Assembly (NCBI RefSeq): GCF_027789125.1
Contig: NZ_JAQFVF010000068.1
Span: 1-51,061 of the forward strand
DNA length: 51,061 nucleotides
DNA from: Paenibacillus aestuarii
GTDB lineage: Bacteria > Bacillota > Bacilli > Paenibacillales > NBRC-103111
Direction: 5' to 3'
Within the stretch, counting starts at the first letter, position 1. Every line of letters begins with the position of its first letter. Positions 1 through 8,432 of the stretch are shown here, piece by piece. The notes beneath the pieces are model-generated. The model did no database searches. It was not told where the DNA came from and saw only the letters and a program-made list of their open reading frames with translations. The position numbers and the translations under genes are program-made.

Positions 1-446
1 CGCTCATGAAGCAGGTGGTCTGGTTTTGCAGACGATTCACTTCGCACGCATATGCTGCAGGAAAGTTTCCTGTGAGCGCTATCCCGTTGGCTCAGAAAGA
101 GGTTGAGGCGCGTCTTATGCAGCCTCACCTCTTTGTCTATGTTCAAGAAGAGGGCGCTCTAAGCACGATTCCCTTCGCTCATGAAGCAGGTGGTCTGGTT
201 TTGCAGACGATTCACTTCGCACGCATATGCTGCAGGAAAGTTTCCTGTGAGCACTATCCCGTTGGCTCAGAAAGAGGTTGAAGCGTCGTAAGGCGCACTC
301 ACCTCTTTGTTTATGTTCAAGAGGATGGCGCTCTAAGCGCGATCCCCCTTCGCTCATGAAGCAGGTGGTCTGGTTTTGCAGACGATTCACTTCGCACGCA
401 TATGCTGCAGGAAAGTTTCCTGTGAGCGCTATCCCGTTGGCTCAGG
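1..446. repeat. 175-bp direct repeats, two full copies plus a partial third
   Basis: The sequence beginning CGCTCATGAAGCAGG recurs at 1, 176 and 351, a period of exactly 175 bp. The third copy stops near 446, after GTTGGCTCAG. Copies differ at only a few positions. Each unit contains several self-complementary stretches: CAGGAAAGTTTCCTG, GTCTG...CAGAC, and a GAGGTTGAGGC...GCCTCACCTC stem. Short ORFs cross the units on both strands, but they have no ribosome binding site and no recognisable protein, so I treat the block as non-coding. The array may continue left of the window. Confidence 0.9.
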
Positions 447-551
447 ATGAGTATAAGTCCATTAAGCGGGTTTCCCTATAGCCTGAGCTCGAGCAGGAGT
501 CACTCTATAAACACTATCCCATTGGTTCTTGAGAAGGTTGAGTTGCCGAAG

Positions 552-1190
552 GTACAGTCGATAGCAGCAAGCTCCTGAGCCAAAGGGATAGTGTCGATAG
601 CAGCATACTTGTGAGCCAAAGGGATAGTGTCGATAGCAGCATGCTTCTGAGCCAAAGGGATAGTGTCGATAGCAGCATGCTTCTGAGCCAAAGGGATAGT
701 GTCGATAGCAGCGATGCTCCTGAGCCAAAGGGATAGTGTCGATAGCAGCAAGTTCCTGAGCCCAAGGGATAGTGTCGATAGCAGCAAGCTCCTGAGCCCA
801 AGGGATAGTGTCGATAGCAACGATGCTCCTGAGCCCAAGGGATAGTGTCGATAGCAGCGATGCTCCCGAGCCCAAGGGATAGTGTCGATAGCAGCGATGC
901 TCCTGAGCCCAAGGGTTAGTGTCGATAACAGCAAGCTCCTGAGCCAAAGGGATAGAGTCGATAGCAGCGAGCTCCTAAGCCAAAGGAATAGTGTCGATAG
1001 AAGCGATGCTCCTGAGTCATAGGTATAGTGTTGAAAGCAGCATGCTTCTGAGCCAACGGGATAGAGTCGATAGCAGCAAGTTCCTGAGTCACAGGTATAG
1101 AGTCGATAGCAGCGATGCTCCTGAGCCAAAGGGATAGTGTCGATAGGAGCAAGCCTCTGAGTCAAAGGGATAGTGTCGAGAGGAGCGTCG
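552..1190. repeat. 36/37-bp tandem repeat array (minisatellite), about 17 copies
   Basis: A unit of the form GATAGTGTCGATAGCAGC followed by (A/G)(A/T)GCTCCTGAGCCAAAGG is repeated head to tail with no spacers. TCGATAGCAGC-like starts lie at about 558, 594, 630, 666, 702, 739, 775, 811, 848, 885, 922, 958, 994, 1031, 1067, 1103 and 1140, with a degenerate last one at 1176. One-base differences (GCAAGC versus GCGATGC) make the unit 36 or 37 bp. Middle copies are very alike; copies nearest the helicase gene are more diverged. All minus-strand frames read a 12-residue repeat, as expected from a stop-free unit near 36 bp. No start site suggests a gene. The array ends about 40 bp past the helicase stop. 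Confidence 0.92.
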
Positions 1191-1229
1191 CCCCTCTCCT
1201 TCTATGACATGACAGCTGCGCCGCCCATC

Positions 1230-4200
1230 TCACCCCAATTGGCTGGGCCAGAGCACATAGCTGGTGCGGTCTTTCTCAGCGCCGAGCAGCTTTAAATATT
1301 CTTGCTCAGGTGCGTCGGCAATGCGGACGCCGTTCCAGGAGTCGATCACAAGCTTGCGCAGCTGGTTTTGTTTGACAAACATCCGAAACATGCCTTTTAG
1401 CTCCAATGCAGTTGCTTGTAGATCGGTTGGCTCAGGTGTGGCAGCTTGGTCAAGTCGATAGATACGTTTTCCGTTATTTTCTATCCAATACTGCCATTTG
1501 GTACCTTTGAAGGCTAGATAATTGCTGCCTTTCCGAGCGAAGGAGATGCCGTTGATTTCGGGCCAAGGTACGATCAAGCCATAAGGATTAGCCGGATCGA
1601 CAGCGTTGATTAGGCTGATGCCCGTATGATCGGTTGCTCGAAGATCTATTCCGTTTCTCACCACAGAGGCCGCCTGCTGGAGCTGTGCGATGAAATCTTT
1701 GGTGGCAAATTGAAGCGCAGGCAAGTTCGCAATGAATAATCCGCGTACGACAAGCCCCCAGTCTTCCAACTGTTTCAGCACAACGGCGATGGAGTCCCAA
1801 GGGAAAGGGCACATCTGAGCCACAAGATCCTTGGTTAACAGGCCAAAGCGCTCCAGCAAATGATGCGTCCATGCCACGGCCGCCGCGTCTTTATCCATCA
1901 CGGGACTGGCTATCGAGTCCAGCGCGTACCAGCGCCCGAGCCCGGATTGGAACTTGTCCGGCTTTTTGGACGGCCCCAGCGCATGGAGACGGAGCGGGGT
2001 GAACTGATCGTTGGCTACGCGTCCGTCCCATACCAGCTGCAGCAGTTCCTCCAGCAGTGCGGATGGAGCGCGCCCGGTTTCGATCCCCAGCTTGCTTAAA
2101 AAGCTGGCTCCTTTGGTCTGCAGCAACCCCAGTAGCTCCGGATGTGAAACAGGCCTATTTTGAACCGCCGCCAAGCAAGGCTCGTAAAGGAGATGGCTCT
2201 CAGCTAGGAAGAAGGCGATTTTGCCTTCTTTTTCATCGGACTCTTTGCGCCCTATCCACAGCACTTCCCCCGAAGAACAGAGCAAGTCAAGATCTTGCTT
2301 GCGATAAGCAGGCTGCCGAGCAGGAAAGAGGATGGCTTCCCAAAGCGAGACGGGCAAATATAAACCCTGCAAATCCCGAATGATTTCGCGAAGCGCATCG
2401 ATGCCGGCCGTATCCGAACGATAAGCCAGTTTGCGCAAGAGCGGCATGTGACTTACGTAGGCTTCTGACGGGATTCCTTCTCCGTTGCGACGGTACGTTT
2501 GCAGCGATAATCGGATGATGCGCGAAGCCACTTTGCTGCTCGTCCATAACGTTTCCGTACCAGGATCGGCGAATGGCGCAGGGGTGATCTGTTGTGCTTG
2601 AAACGCGCTTTCCGTCCATGTCGTGACCACCTCTAGCGGCAGCTCGTAGCGCAGGGCGAGCTCATGCGGCGTGAAGGAGAGTTGCCGATCAGCGAATCTT
2701 TGGAGAACGAATGTTTGTGCCTCTGTTGAAAAAGCAAGCTTCGCATAAAACTCAGCCTCATCACTGCGAAAAAAACGTTCACTGCCGGCTAAGTCAACTT
2801 TCCTCACAGCTCCTCTTGCCAAAAGCTCCTGCATCCATACTGCAACTTGCTCCTCTGTATGCCCGTTGGTTTGCATCTCGACGCGGGTGGCGTCTCCATG
2901 CTCTTTCAAGAATCGGTACAAGTCTTGCGCATCTTGAACGCCCCCGGCCATTTCAGCGAGCTTACGCTCTTCATCTGCAAGCACTTGCGGGTCAATGGCA
3001 TTGCGCACCGCTTCGTCGCCGAATACATCGGCAGCCATTTGGCGGCTGAAGCCGAGCAGTTCAATCTGTAAATCTCTGGAAAGTGCATCGGATTCGTATA
3101 GACGCTGCTGCACATAATCGGCTTGGAATTGCGCGGCAAGCGGTGATGGAAAATGATTGCGATGCACAGCAAATTGAATCTCTCCTGCGTGAATGGCATC
3201 CAAAACCACCTTCAAGTGCGGAATGTCGACCTGATCTTCCAGGCACACTCGCATGGCTTCTTGAAACAAAGGAAACCGCTCCTTGAAGGGGAGGGCGTCT
3301 TTGAGCAGCTCCTGGGTACGCAGCCGTTTTTTCCAGGCCGGGATGCGGGTGAAGCTCCGGGATAGGAGGAGTGATGTTTCCGCCAAGCGCTGAAATGCCG
3401 CGGCATACATGCCGGATGCGGCGACGCTCTCTATGACGCGGGGTTCAGCTTGGGCAAATGAAATGGACATGATCAGCGGCAGCAAGGTATCGTCAAAGCC
3501 GGGAAAAATCAGTTCGATTCCGTTTTCCTTGGCATTGGAATAAAGGATGGCATGGCCATGGCTTTTTAAAATCGGTTCAATCGCCATGAGCCAGGTGCGA
3601 TTCAGTTTGCGTCCGAACAGACTGTGCAGCACATAGTGGGCATGCTGCTGTTCATCCAGGAATGTCTCGATGGCGACGGTGCGGTCCGTTGGCACAGTGC
3701 CGACAGCCATCTGGCTGCGTATCAAGTGAATCAGGCTGTTGCTGGCCTCTGCGTCGAAAAAGGAGGTTTCCCGCAGCCATTCCTGCACATGGAGGTCGGC
3801 TTGTCTGCGTGTTTCTTCTATAGAAGTGCTCTGTATTTGCAGCCGGTCCCGCAGTTCCCGCCATATGGCGCCGGTTTGAATACCGAGTTCAAATGTCTTG
3901 CCGCCGCCTTCGCCGCGCCAGAAGGGAATTTCACTAAAGCGGTTCTCGGCTTCGCGGACATAGATCCGCTCCGGACGGATGCGGACGATGCGCCAAGAAG
4001 CTGTGCCGAGTTGGAAGACGTCGCCGACCGTCGACTCGTGAATGTATTCTTCATCCAGTTCCCCCAGATGAAGTCCGGTTTCACTGTGATGCACGGGGTA
4101 TGCCGTGCTCTGAGGAATCGTGCCAGCGCCTGTAAGCGCAGCCATCTGCGAGGCCGCCAGAGGAAGCAGGCGGCCGCTTTCGCGGTCCCATTCGATCAGC

Positions 4201-5621
4201 GGCCGCACGAAGGGGTACAATCCCGCGAGCACGTCGAGCATCGCGAGCCATTGCTCACGCGGCAGCTCGTGGAAGCTGTCGCTCTGCGCGAGCAGGCGCT
4301 CCAGGCGCGGCACGTCCAGGTCGTCGCCCATGGCTGCCATGGCGACGACCTGCTGGGCCAGCACATCGAGGCTCCCCCGCGGAATGCGGATGGCCTCGAT
4401 GTCGCGCGCCGCGATGCGCCGGCTGAGCACAGCCAGCTCCGGCAGCATGCTGCGGCTGCGTGCGAGCAGGACGCCGCGGCTGTCGCTGCCGACGGCGTGG
4501 CCTGCGCGGCCGATGCGCTGGATGCCGGCGGCCGCAGAGAAGGGCGAGTCGATCTGGATGACGAGATCGACATGGCCGACGTCGATGCCCAGCTCCAGCG
4601 ACGATGTGGCAACGAGGCAGCGGAGGTCGCCGGCTTTGAGCTGGCGCTCGACTTCGAGCCGCTTGTCGCGGGCGACGCTGCCGTGATGGCTCCTTGCGAT
4701 TTCATGACCGACGTGGTCATTGAGCCGCAAGGTCAGCCTTTCGCACAGCCTGCGGCTGTTGGCGAACACAAGCGTGGTGCTGCAGCCCTCCATCAGCTGC
4801 AGCAGCTTCACCACCAGTGGCGTCCAGATCGCCTCCTTGTCCGCCCCTGGTCCTGCAGGCTCCGGCATCGTCACCTGCAGCTCATAACGCTTCTCGTCGC
4901 GGCTCTCGACGATCTCGACTTTACGCGGCTCGACATCTTCCCAGCCGCCCAAATATTGAGCGACGCGCCAAGTGGGCTTTTGCGTCGCCGATACGCCGAT
5001 CCGCTGTACGGATCGGCCGCACCACGCCGCCAGCCGCTCCAGCGTGAGCGATAAATGCATGCCGCGCTTGTCCGCTGCCAGATCGTGGATCTCATCGACG
5101 ACGATGCGCTCCACACTCCTCAGCATTTCTCTCGCGCGCGGCGAAGTGAGGAGCAAGTACAGCGACTCCGGCGTAGTCACGAGCACATCCGGCGGCTGCC
5201 GCAGCATAGAGGCCCGTGTGCTTTGCGACGTATCGCCCGTCCTCACGCCTACTTTGATACCGGGCCAACTGAACGAGCTTTCGCTCGCTTCCGTCGCCGC
5301 TAGCGTCTCGATCTCAGCGATAAAATGCAGCAGATGATCATGAATGTCATTATTTAAAGCCTTCAAAGGGGTGACGACGAGCACGCGTACGCCGGCGTTG
5401 TAGTCCGGCATCGTTTTGCGTTTAACGATTGTATCTAGACAGGGCAATAAAGCGGCGAGTGTTTTACCGGAACCAGTCGGTGAGGAGATGAGGGTATGCG
5501 CGCCGGCAATGATCTTCTTCCAGGCCTGCTTTTGAATATCTGTCGGTTCGCCGAATCGGGAAGTAAACCATGTATTCAGTATCGGATGAAAATCATAAGG
5601 TTCCAGCGTGGTGTGCGTCAT
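1230..5621 (-). CDS. lhr: Lhr-type DEAD/DEAH-box ATP-dependent helicase
   Basis: Very large superfamily 2 helicase (about 1463 residues), the length expected of Lhr (large helicase-related) proteins, which unwind nucleic acid and are tied to DNA repair. Visible motifs: Walker A SPTGSGKT near residue 50, DEIH near 176-179, the SAT motif in GVSATQK, and motif VI in QRIGRAGH. A long C-terminal half without simple motifs corresponds to the winged-helix and Lhr-specific C-terminal region. Start: the frame opens with GTG at 5630, but that codon overlaps the AAGGGAGTGAG ribosome binding site. The ATG at 5621 is properly spaced, so I prefer it. The gene runs towards the repeat array and has no T-rich terminator before it. 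The 4100-4900 part is notably GC-rich. Confidence 0.9.
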   Translation of the reverse strand: MTHTTLEPYDFHPILNTWFTSRFGEPTDIQKQAWKKIIAGAHTLISSPTGSGKTLAALLPCLDTIVKRKTMPDYNAGVRVLVVTPLKALNNDIHDHLLHFIAEIETLAATEASESSFSWPGIKVGVRTGDTSQSTRASMLRQPPDVLVTTPESLYLLLTSPRAREMLRSVERIVVDEIHDLAADKRGMHLSLTLERLAAWCGRSVQRIGVSATQKPTWRVAQYLGGWEDVEPRKVEIVESRDEKRYELQVTMPEPAGPGADKEAIWTPLVVKLLQLMEGCSTTLVFANSRRLCERLTLRLNDHVGHEIARSHHGSVARDKRLEVERQLKAGDLRCLVATSSLELGIDVGHVDLVIQIDSPFSAAAGIQRIGRAGHAVGSDSRGVLLARSRSMLPELAVLSRRIAARDIEAIRIPRGSLDVLAQQVVAMAAMGDDLDVPRLERLLAQSDSFHELPREQWLAMLDVLAGLYPFVRPLIEWDRESGRLLPLAASQMAALTGAGTIPQSTAYPVHHSETGLHLGELDEEYIHESTVGDVFQLGTASWRIVRIRPERIYVREAENRFSEIPFWRGEGGGKTFELGIQTGAIWRELRDRLQIQSTSIEETRRQADLHVQEWLRETSFFDAEASNSLIHLIRSQMAVGTVPTDRTVAIETFLDEQQHAHYVLHSLFGRKLNRTWLMAIEPILKSHGHAILYSNAKENGIELIFPGFDDTLLPLIMSISFAQAEPRVIESVAASGMYAAAFQRLAETSLLLSRSFTRIPAWKKRLRTQELLKDALPFKERFPLFQEAMRVCLEDQVDIPHLKVVLDAIHAGEIQFAVHRNHFPSPLAAQFQADYVQQRLYESDALSRDLQIELLGFSRQMAADVFGDEAVRNAIDPQVLADEERKLAEMAGGVQDAQDLYRFLKEHGDATRVEMQTNGHTEEQVAVWMQELLARGAVRKVDLAGSERFFRSDEAEFYAKLAFSTEAQTFVLQRFADRQLSFTPHELALRYELPLEVVTTWTESAFQAQQITPAPFADPGTETLWTSSKVASRIIRLSLQTYRRNGEGIPSEAYVSHMPLLRKLAYRSDTAGIDALREIIRDLQGLYLPVSLWEAILFPARQPAYRKQDLDLLCSSGEVLWIGRKESDEKEGKIAFFLAESHLLYEPCLAAVQNRPVSHPELLGLLQTKGASFLSKLGIETGRAPSALLEELLQLVWDGRVANDQFTPLRLHALGPSKKPDKFQSGLGRWYALDSIASPVMDKDAAAVAWTHHLLERFGLLTKDLVAQMCPFPWDSIAVVLKQLEDWGLVVRGLFIANLPALQFATKDFIAQLQQAASVVRNGIDLRATDHTGISLINAVDPANPYGLIVPWPEINGISFARKGSNYLAFKGTKWQYWIENNGKRIYRLDQAATPEPTDLQATALELKGMFRMFVKQNQLRKLVIDSWNGVRIADAPEQEYLKLLGAEKDRTSYVLWPSQLG

Positions 5622-5710
5622 CTCGCTCACTCCCTTTTCACATTTTCTTCCAACGATAGCATATTGCGCGCTGGTACGCCACTTAAAGCCGCCTGGGGCC
5701 TCTTGAGCAG

Positions 5711-5755
5711 AAAGGCAAATAAGCCTTCACCTTCCGAGAAGGAGTGTAAAGGCTT
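5711..5755 (-). terminator. Hairpin after the diguanylate cyclase gene
   Basis: AAGCCTTcaCCTTC and GAAGGagtgtAAAGGCTT form an imperfect stem just past the stop codon at 5761. On the minus strand it is followed by a weak T-rich run (ATTTGCCTTTCT). It would separate this gene from the helicase downstream. The U tract is poor, so efficiency is uncertain. Confidence 0.55.
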
Positions 5756-5760
5756 GTCTC

Positions 5761-7269
5761 TTAGACCAGAACTGTCCGGTTGCGGCCCTCGCGCTTAGCT
5801 CGATAGAGGGCTTGGTCCGTTAGCGACATGAGCGCATCCAGCTCTGCCGAGGAGTCGGGGTAGTGTCCGACCCCAGCTGAAATCGTAATAAAATTGTTGG
5901 CGTAAACGGGCTTGGATCTTAGTGCTGAATGAATGCGTTCGACAATGGCGGCAGCATGGGTTAGGCTCGTGTCCGGCAGCAGCAGGATGAACTCTTCTCC
6001 GCCATAGCGCCCGCAGAGGTCATCCGCTCTCGTTTTTTGCCGAAAGACTTCGGCAAGTCCTTTCAAAACCGCATCTCCCGCCTGATGGCCGAAAGTATCG
6101 TTAAATGATTTGAAATGATCGATGTCCAGCAGGACGAGGCTGAACGGTGTTTGCCGATTCATCCATTCATGTAAAACAACATCGACATGCCGCCGATTCG
6201 CGAGTCCTGTCAGTTCGTCCGTCAGCGACTCCTTTTTAAAATAATCGACTTCTTTGGTGAGAGAATCCGTGTAGAGCTGTATTGCTTTTTTCAATTGTTC
6301 CGATTCGAAATACCAGGAAGGAATGCGTTCCAGGACGTTATTCTTAATGCGTTCTCTTGTCAGTGACCGGGAATACAGCGCAAGCTTTTTTAATGGAATA
6401 ACCAGCTTGTGCGTCATCATGAGCGAAAGCAGCAGCATGATCAACACGAGCGGGGCTGTGTAGTAAAACATCCGCTGCGTGACTTCCCAGACAGGCGGGT
6501 CAATCTCTGCCACAGGGGTCTGCGAAGCGACCCCCCACCCGGAAGAAGGGACCGGCGCGTAACCTACGAGCATCTCCACGCCTCTCAGGTTCGTTACATG
6601 CGCATGACCGCTTTCGCCCTTCATCAGATGCTGGGCGATGACGTTTTTTGTCACATTTTCACCGTTGCGGCTTGGATCCGGGTGGTAGATCAGATGCCCA
6701 TCTTTATCGATGACCCATGCGTAGGACTGATCGGAGAAGAAATGCTCGGAAACAATGTCGTTGAGCATATTGCTTTCCTCCAAATAAATGGTCCCCGCCA
6801 CCCTGCCGCGGAAGTTGCCACCGCCGTCGAACACAGGCTCTGACATGGTAATGATCAAACGCCCGGTAATGGCGCGAAAAGGTTTGGTGATGAATGCTTC
6901 CCGCGGATTATAGGGCAAGTCGGAGAGCGAGGTCTTTTTACCGATGACACCGAGTTCGGGCTGCGTTGCCACAATGACATCATTCGTATCCGCAAACACG
7001 ATGGAATTAAAAAAATGATTATACCCCGTCGTCGCCAACATCGTCTGCCGATAGTTGGGGTTGTCGATATTTTGTCCGATCTCGACAGATTTTGCTTTTA
7101 AATACTGCTTCATCGTTCTAAAAATCAAATCCGTCGTATCGGCGAATTTCTTTGCGTAAGCTTCGTGCATTTGCAGGGCATTCTCTTCAAGCTTGTTACG
7201 GGTAACGTGGTAACCGGTCATGAGGGTTCCGGCAAACGTAAGCAGAATGGCAAGGGAGACGAGAAACAT
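5761..7269 (-). CDS. Membrane diguanylate cyclase with Cache sensor and GGDEF domain
   Basis: Makes the second messenger c-di-GMP from two GTP. An N-terminal membrane helix (about residues 2-20), an extracytoplasmic Cache-type region (about 30-265), a second membrane helix (YYTAPLVLIMLLLSLMM) and a C-terminal GGDEF domain are visible. The active-site signature is GGEEF at 423-427, a functional variant. RADD at 414-417, five residues upstream, is the inhibitory I-site, so product feedback is likely. No EAL domain is present. Start is uncertain: ATG at 7269 has no ribosome binding site, whereas AAAGGGTGATC lies just upstream of an in-frame ATA at 7299. That would add IRKYSLRFWV, a basic stretch expected before a first membrane helix. 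An in-frame TGA stands immediately upstream. Confidence 0.9.
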   Translation of the reverse strand: MFLVSLAILLTFAGTLMTGYHVTRNKLEENALQMHEAYAKKFADTTDLIFRTMKQYLKAKSVEIGQNIDNPNYRQTMLATTGYNHFFNSIVFADTNDVIVATQPELGVIGKKTSLSDLPYNPREAFITKPFRAITGRLIITMSEPVFDGGGNFRGRVAGTIYLEESNMLNDIVSEHFFSDQSYAWVIDKDGHLIYHPDPSRNGENVTKNVIAQHLMKGESGHAHVTNLRGVEMLVGYAPVPSSGWGVASQTPVAEIDPPVWEVTQRMFYYTAPLVLIMLLLSLMMTHKLVIPLKKLALYSRSLTRERIKNNVLERIPSWYFESEQLKKAIQLYTDSLTKEVDYFKKESLTDELTGLANRRHVDVVLHEWMNRQTPFSLVLLDIDHFKSFNDTFGHQAGDAVLKGLAEVFRQKTRADDLCGRYGGEEFILLLPDTSLTHAAAIVERIHSALRSKPVYANNFITISAGVGHYPDSSAELDALMSLTDQALYRAKREGRNRTVLV

Positions 7270-7299
7270 GACCCAAAATCGCAGTGAATACTTTCTTAT

Positions 7300-7608
7300 C
7301 GCCGATCACCCTTTCTACGAAACTTGACATATTTCATCCAGCATTCGCCTTATCTGCTTCCCTATTGTTGCCAAATTCAGCTCACTTCATCGCAGTCGCC
7401 AGACAAATGAAAACGGACCTGCAACTGGGTGAGGGTTACAGGTCCGTTTTCTATATAATAAGAGGAGAAAAAAGGTTGGACTTTAGAATAACCTCGGGAG
7501 ATTAATGTAGCCTTAAAAGAAGTTAAAATATGAATTCAGGTTCGGTTTTTGGCTGAACTGCGCATAATAACAACATCAACTTAGCTATTGTGAAGGAGCT
7601 GTTATGTA
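7300..7608. other. Divergent intergenic region with one strong hairpin
   Basis: About 310 bp between the leftward cyclase and a rightward small gene. It contains the strong terminator-like hairpin at 7410-7450 and a weaker AGGTT...AACCT hairpin near 7474-7496. The 73-residue frame crossing 7284-7505 has no ribosome binding site and reads through the hairpin, so I do not call it. Confidence 0.6.
7410..7450. terminator. Terminator-like hairpin in a divergent gap
   Basis: AAAACGGACCTG (7410-7421) pairs perfectly with CAGGTCCGTTTT (7439-7450), a 12-bp stem with A/T tails on both sides, so it could act on either strand. It lies between genes pointing away from each other, so it ends neither. It may end a small RNA or attenuate a leader. 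Confidence 0.6.
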
Positions 7609-7806
7609 GTGATGTATGATCTGAGAGTCGGTGACGAGCTGCTCTCCATTACGAATTCATCCTGGCTGTGTGAAGGGAGCGTCTATCGGATCGTGCAAAT
7701 GGATGAAACGGAAATCGTCTTTGAGAAAGGCATTCGCTGGCCCCGGGCGTCCGTTGAGATGAGTTTTGTTGTAAAGAAGCCTGCGGCTGAATCCGGCTCC
7801 GAGTAA
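7609..7806 (+). CDS. Small conserved-looking hypothetical protein
   Basis: 65-residue protein I do not recognise. It is soluble, beta-rich in appearance (YDLRVGDELLSI, SVYRIVQMDETEIVFE) and has no signal or membrane segment. The GTG at 7609 is 10 bases from AAGGAG (7593-7598); the following ATG at 7612 is 13 away, so GTG is preferred. An ATG-TAG start-stop pair at 7604-7609 sits between the ribosome binding site and the gene. A good intrinsic terminator follows directly, so this is a single-gene unit. Confidence 0.7.
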   Translation: MMYDLRVGDELLSITNSSWLCEGSVYRIVQMDETEIVFEKGIRWPRASVEMSFVVKKPAAESGSE

Positions 7807-7831
7807 GCACTCCGTCAGGGGTGCTTTTTTT
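7806..7831 (+). terminator. Intrinsic terminator after the 65-residue gene
   Basis: AGCACtcc and gggGTGCT form a stem around a GTCA loop, followed by seven T. Confidence 0.85.
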
Positions 7832-7948
7832 ATGAAAACAGGTCTTAGTTCGGAAAATGAGGCTCGTTCGGACTCCGGGCCCTCACCACCGCTTGATGCA
7901 GCCTGCTGTATAGCGGTTTCAGCAGTCCTACGACTTTTTCTCCCCACA

Positions 7949-7994
7949 TAAAAAGCCCTCGCGACTCTTCCTATAAAGGAAAGTCCGAAGGCTT
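7949..7994 (-). terminator. Intrinsic terminator of gerE
   Basis: On the minus strand AAGCCTTCGGACTTTCC pairs with GGAAGAGTCGCGAGGGCTT around a TTTATA loop, followed by a T run. It lies 25 bp past the gerE stop. Confidence 0.8.
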
Positions 7995-8018
7995 ACATGG
8001 ATCCGTTCACGAACGGTA

Positions 8019-8240
8019 TCAGATCTTTAATTCCCCAAGCTTGATCAGTTCTACAACCGCTTGTGAACGACCTTTTACGTTCAGCTTTTGCATGACGTTG
8101 GAGATGTGGTTTCGAACAGTTTTCTCACTAATAAAGAGCTGCTGCGCGATATCCTTGGTCGTTTTGTCCTGTACCAAAAGTTCGAATACTTCGCGTTCAC
8201 GGTTCGTAAGTAGAAATTTGTTTTTGTGGTCGTTGCTCAT
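8019..8240 (-). CDS. gerE: Spore coat transcription regulator GerE
   Basis: 73-residue LuxR/FixJ-type helix-turn-helix protein, essentially the size of Bacillus subtilis GerE. It contains REREVFELLVQDKTTKDIA, then the recognition helix SEKTVRNHISNVMQKL and the GRSQAVVEL dimer helix. GerE acts in the mother cell late in sporulation, repressing some sigma-K genes and activating coat genes. The ATG at 8240 is the only reasonable start, with AAGGAGGGGTGA upstream at slightly long spacing. A sequence matching the sigma-K consensus lies at 8305-8334, and a terminator follows, so the gene is monocistronic. Confidence 0.96.
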   Translation of the reverse strand: MSNDHKNKFLLTNREREVFELLVQDKTTKDIAQQLFISEKTVRNHISNVMQKLNVKGRSQAVVELIKLGELKI

Positions 8241-8304
8241 GGATGTGTGTCACCCCTCCTTGCTCGGGTATTGGAAATACAAGGTATAGGGATACAGTCA
8301 AAGT

Positions 8305-8334
8305 TAGTTTATGACGGGCTGCTGTCAATGGTGC
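8305..8334 (-). promoter_or_regulatory. Sigma-K promoter of gerE
   Basis: Reading leftward: GCAC (8334-8331), 17 bases, then CATAAACTA (8313-8305). This matches the sigma-K pattern of GCAC, a 16-17 base spacer and CATANNNTA. Transcription would start near 8297, about 57 bases before the gene. gerE is sigma-K dependent in Bacillus subtilis. Confidence 0.75.
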
Positions 8335-8432
8335 GATGTACTTAGAAAAATGGGCGATCCACGCTTTTGCTCTTCCCGGAAAGCCGTGGTAAGCTGAGTA
8401 GAAGCAATGCTCTTACGGGAAGGGGCTGCATC

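Noticed and set aside
462..1165. Minus-strand protein genes made of 12-residue repeats (IDTIPLAQ-like)
   Set aside because: Several frames are open at once because the repeat unit lacks stops and is near 36 bp. The one-base length changes shift the frame, and no ribosome binding site is present.
552..1190. CRISPR array
   Set aside because: The 36/37-bp units are directly adjacent with no unique spacers, copies vary inside the unit, and no cas gene is present.
3624..5054. 476-residue plus-strand ORF
   Set aside because: It is fully antisense to the Lhr helicase, in its GC-rich part where long shadow frames are common, and shows no recognisable domain or ribosome binding site.
7284..7505. 73-residue plus-strand ORF
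   Set aside because: No ribosome binding site, no conserved look, and it runs through a terminator-like hairpin.
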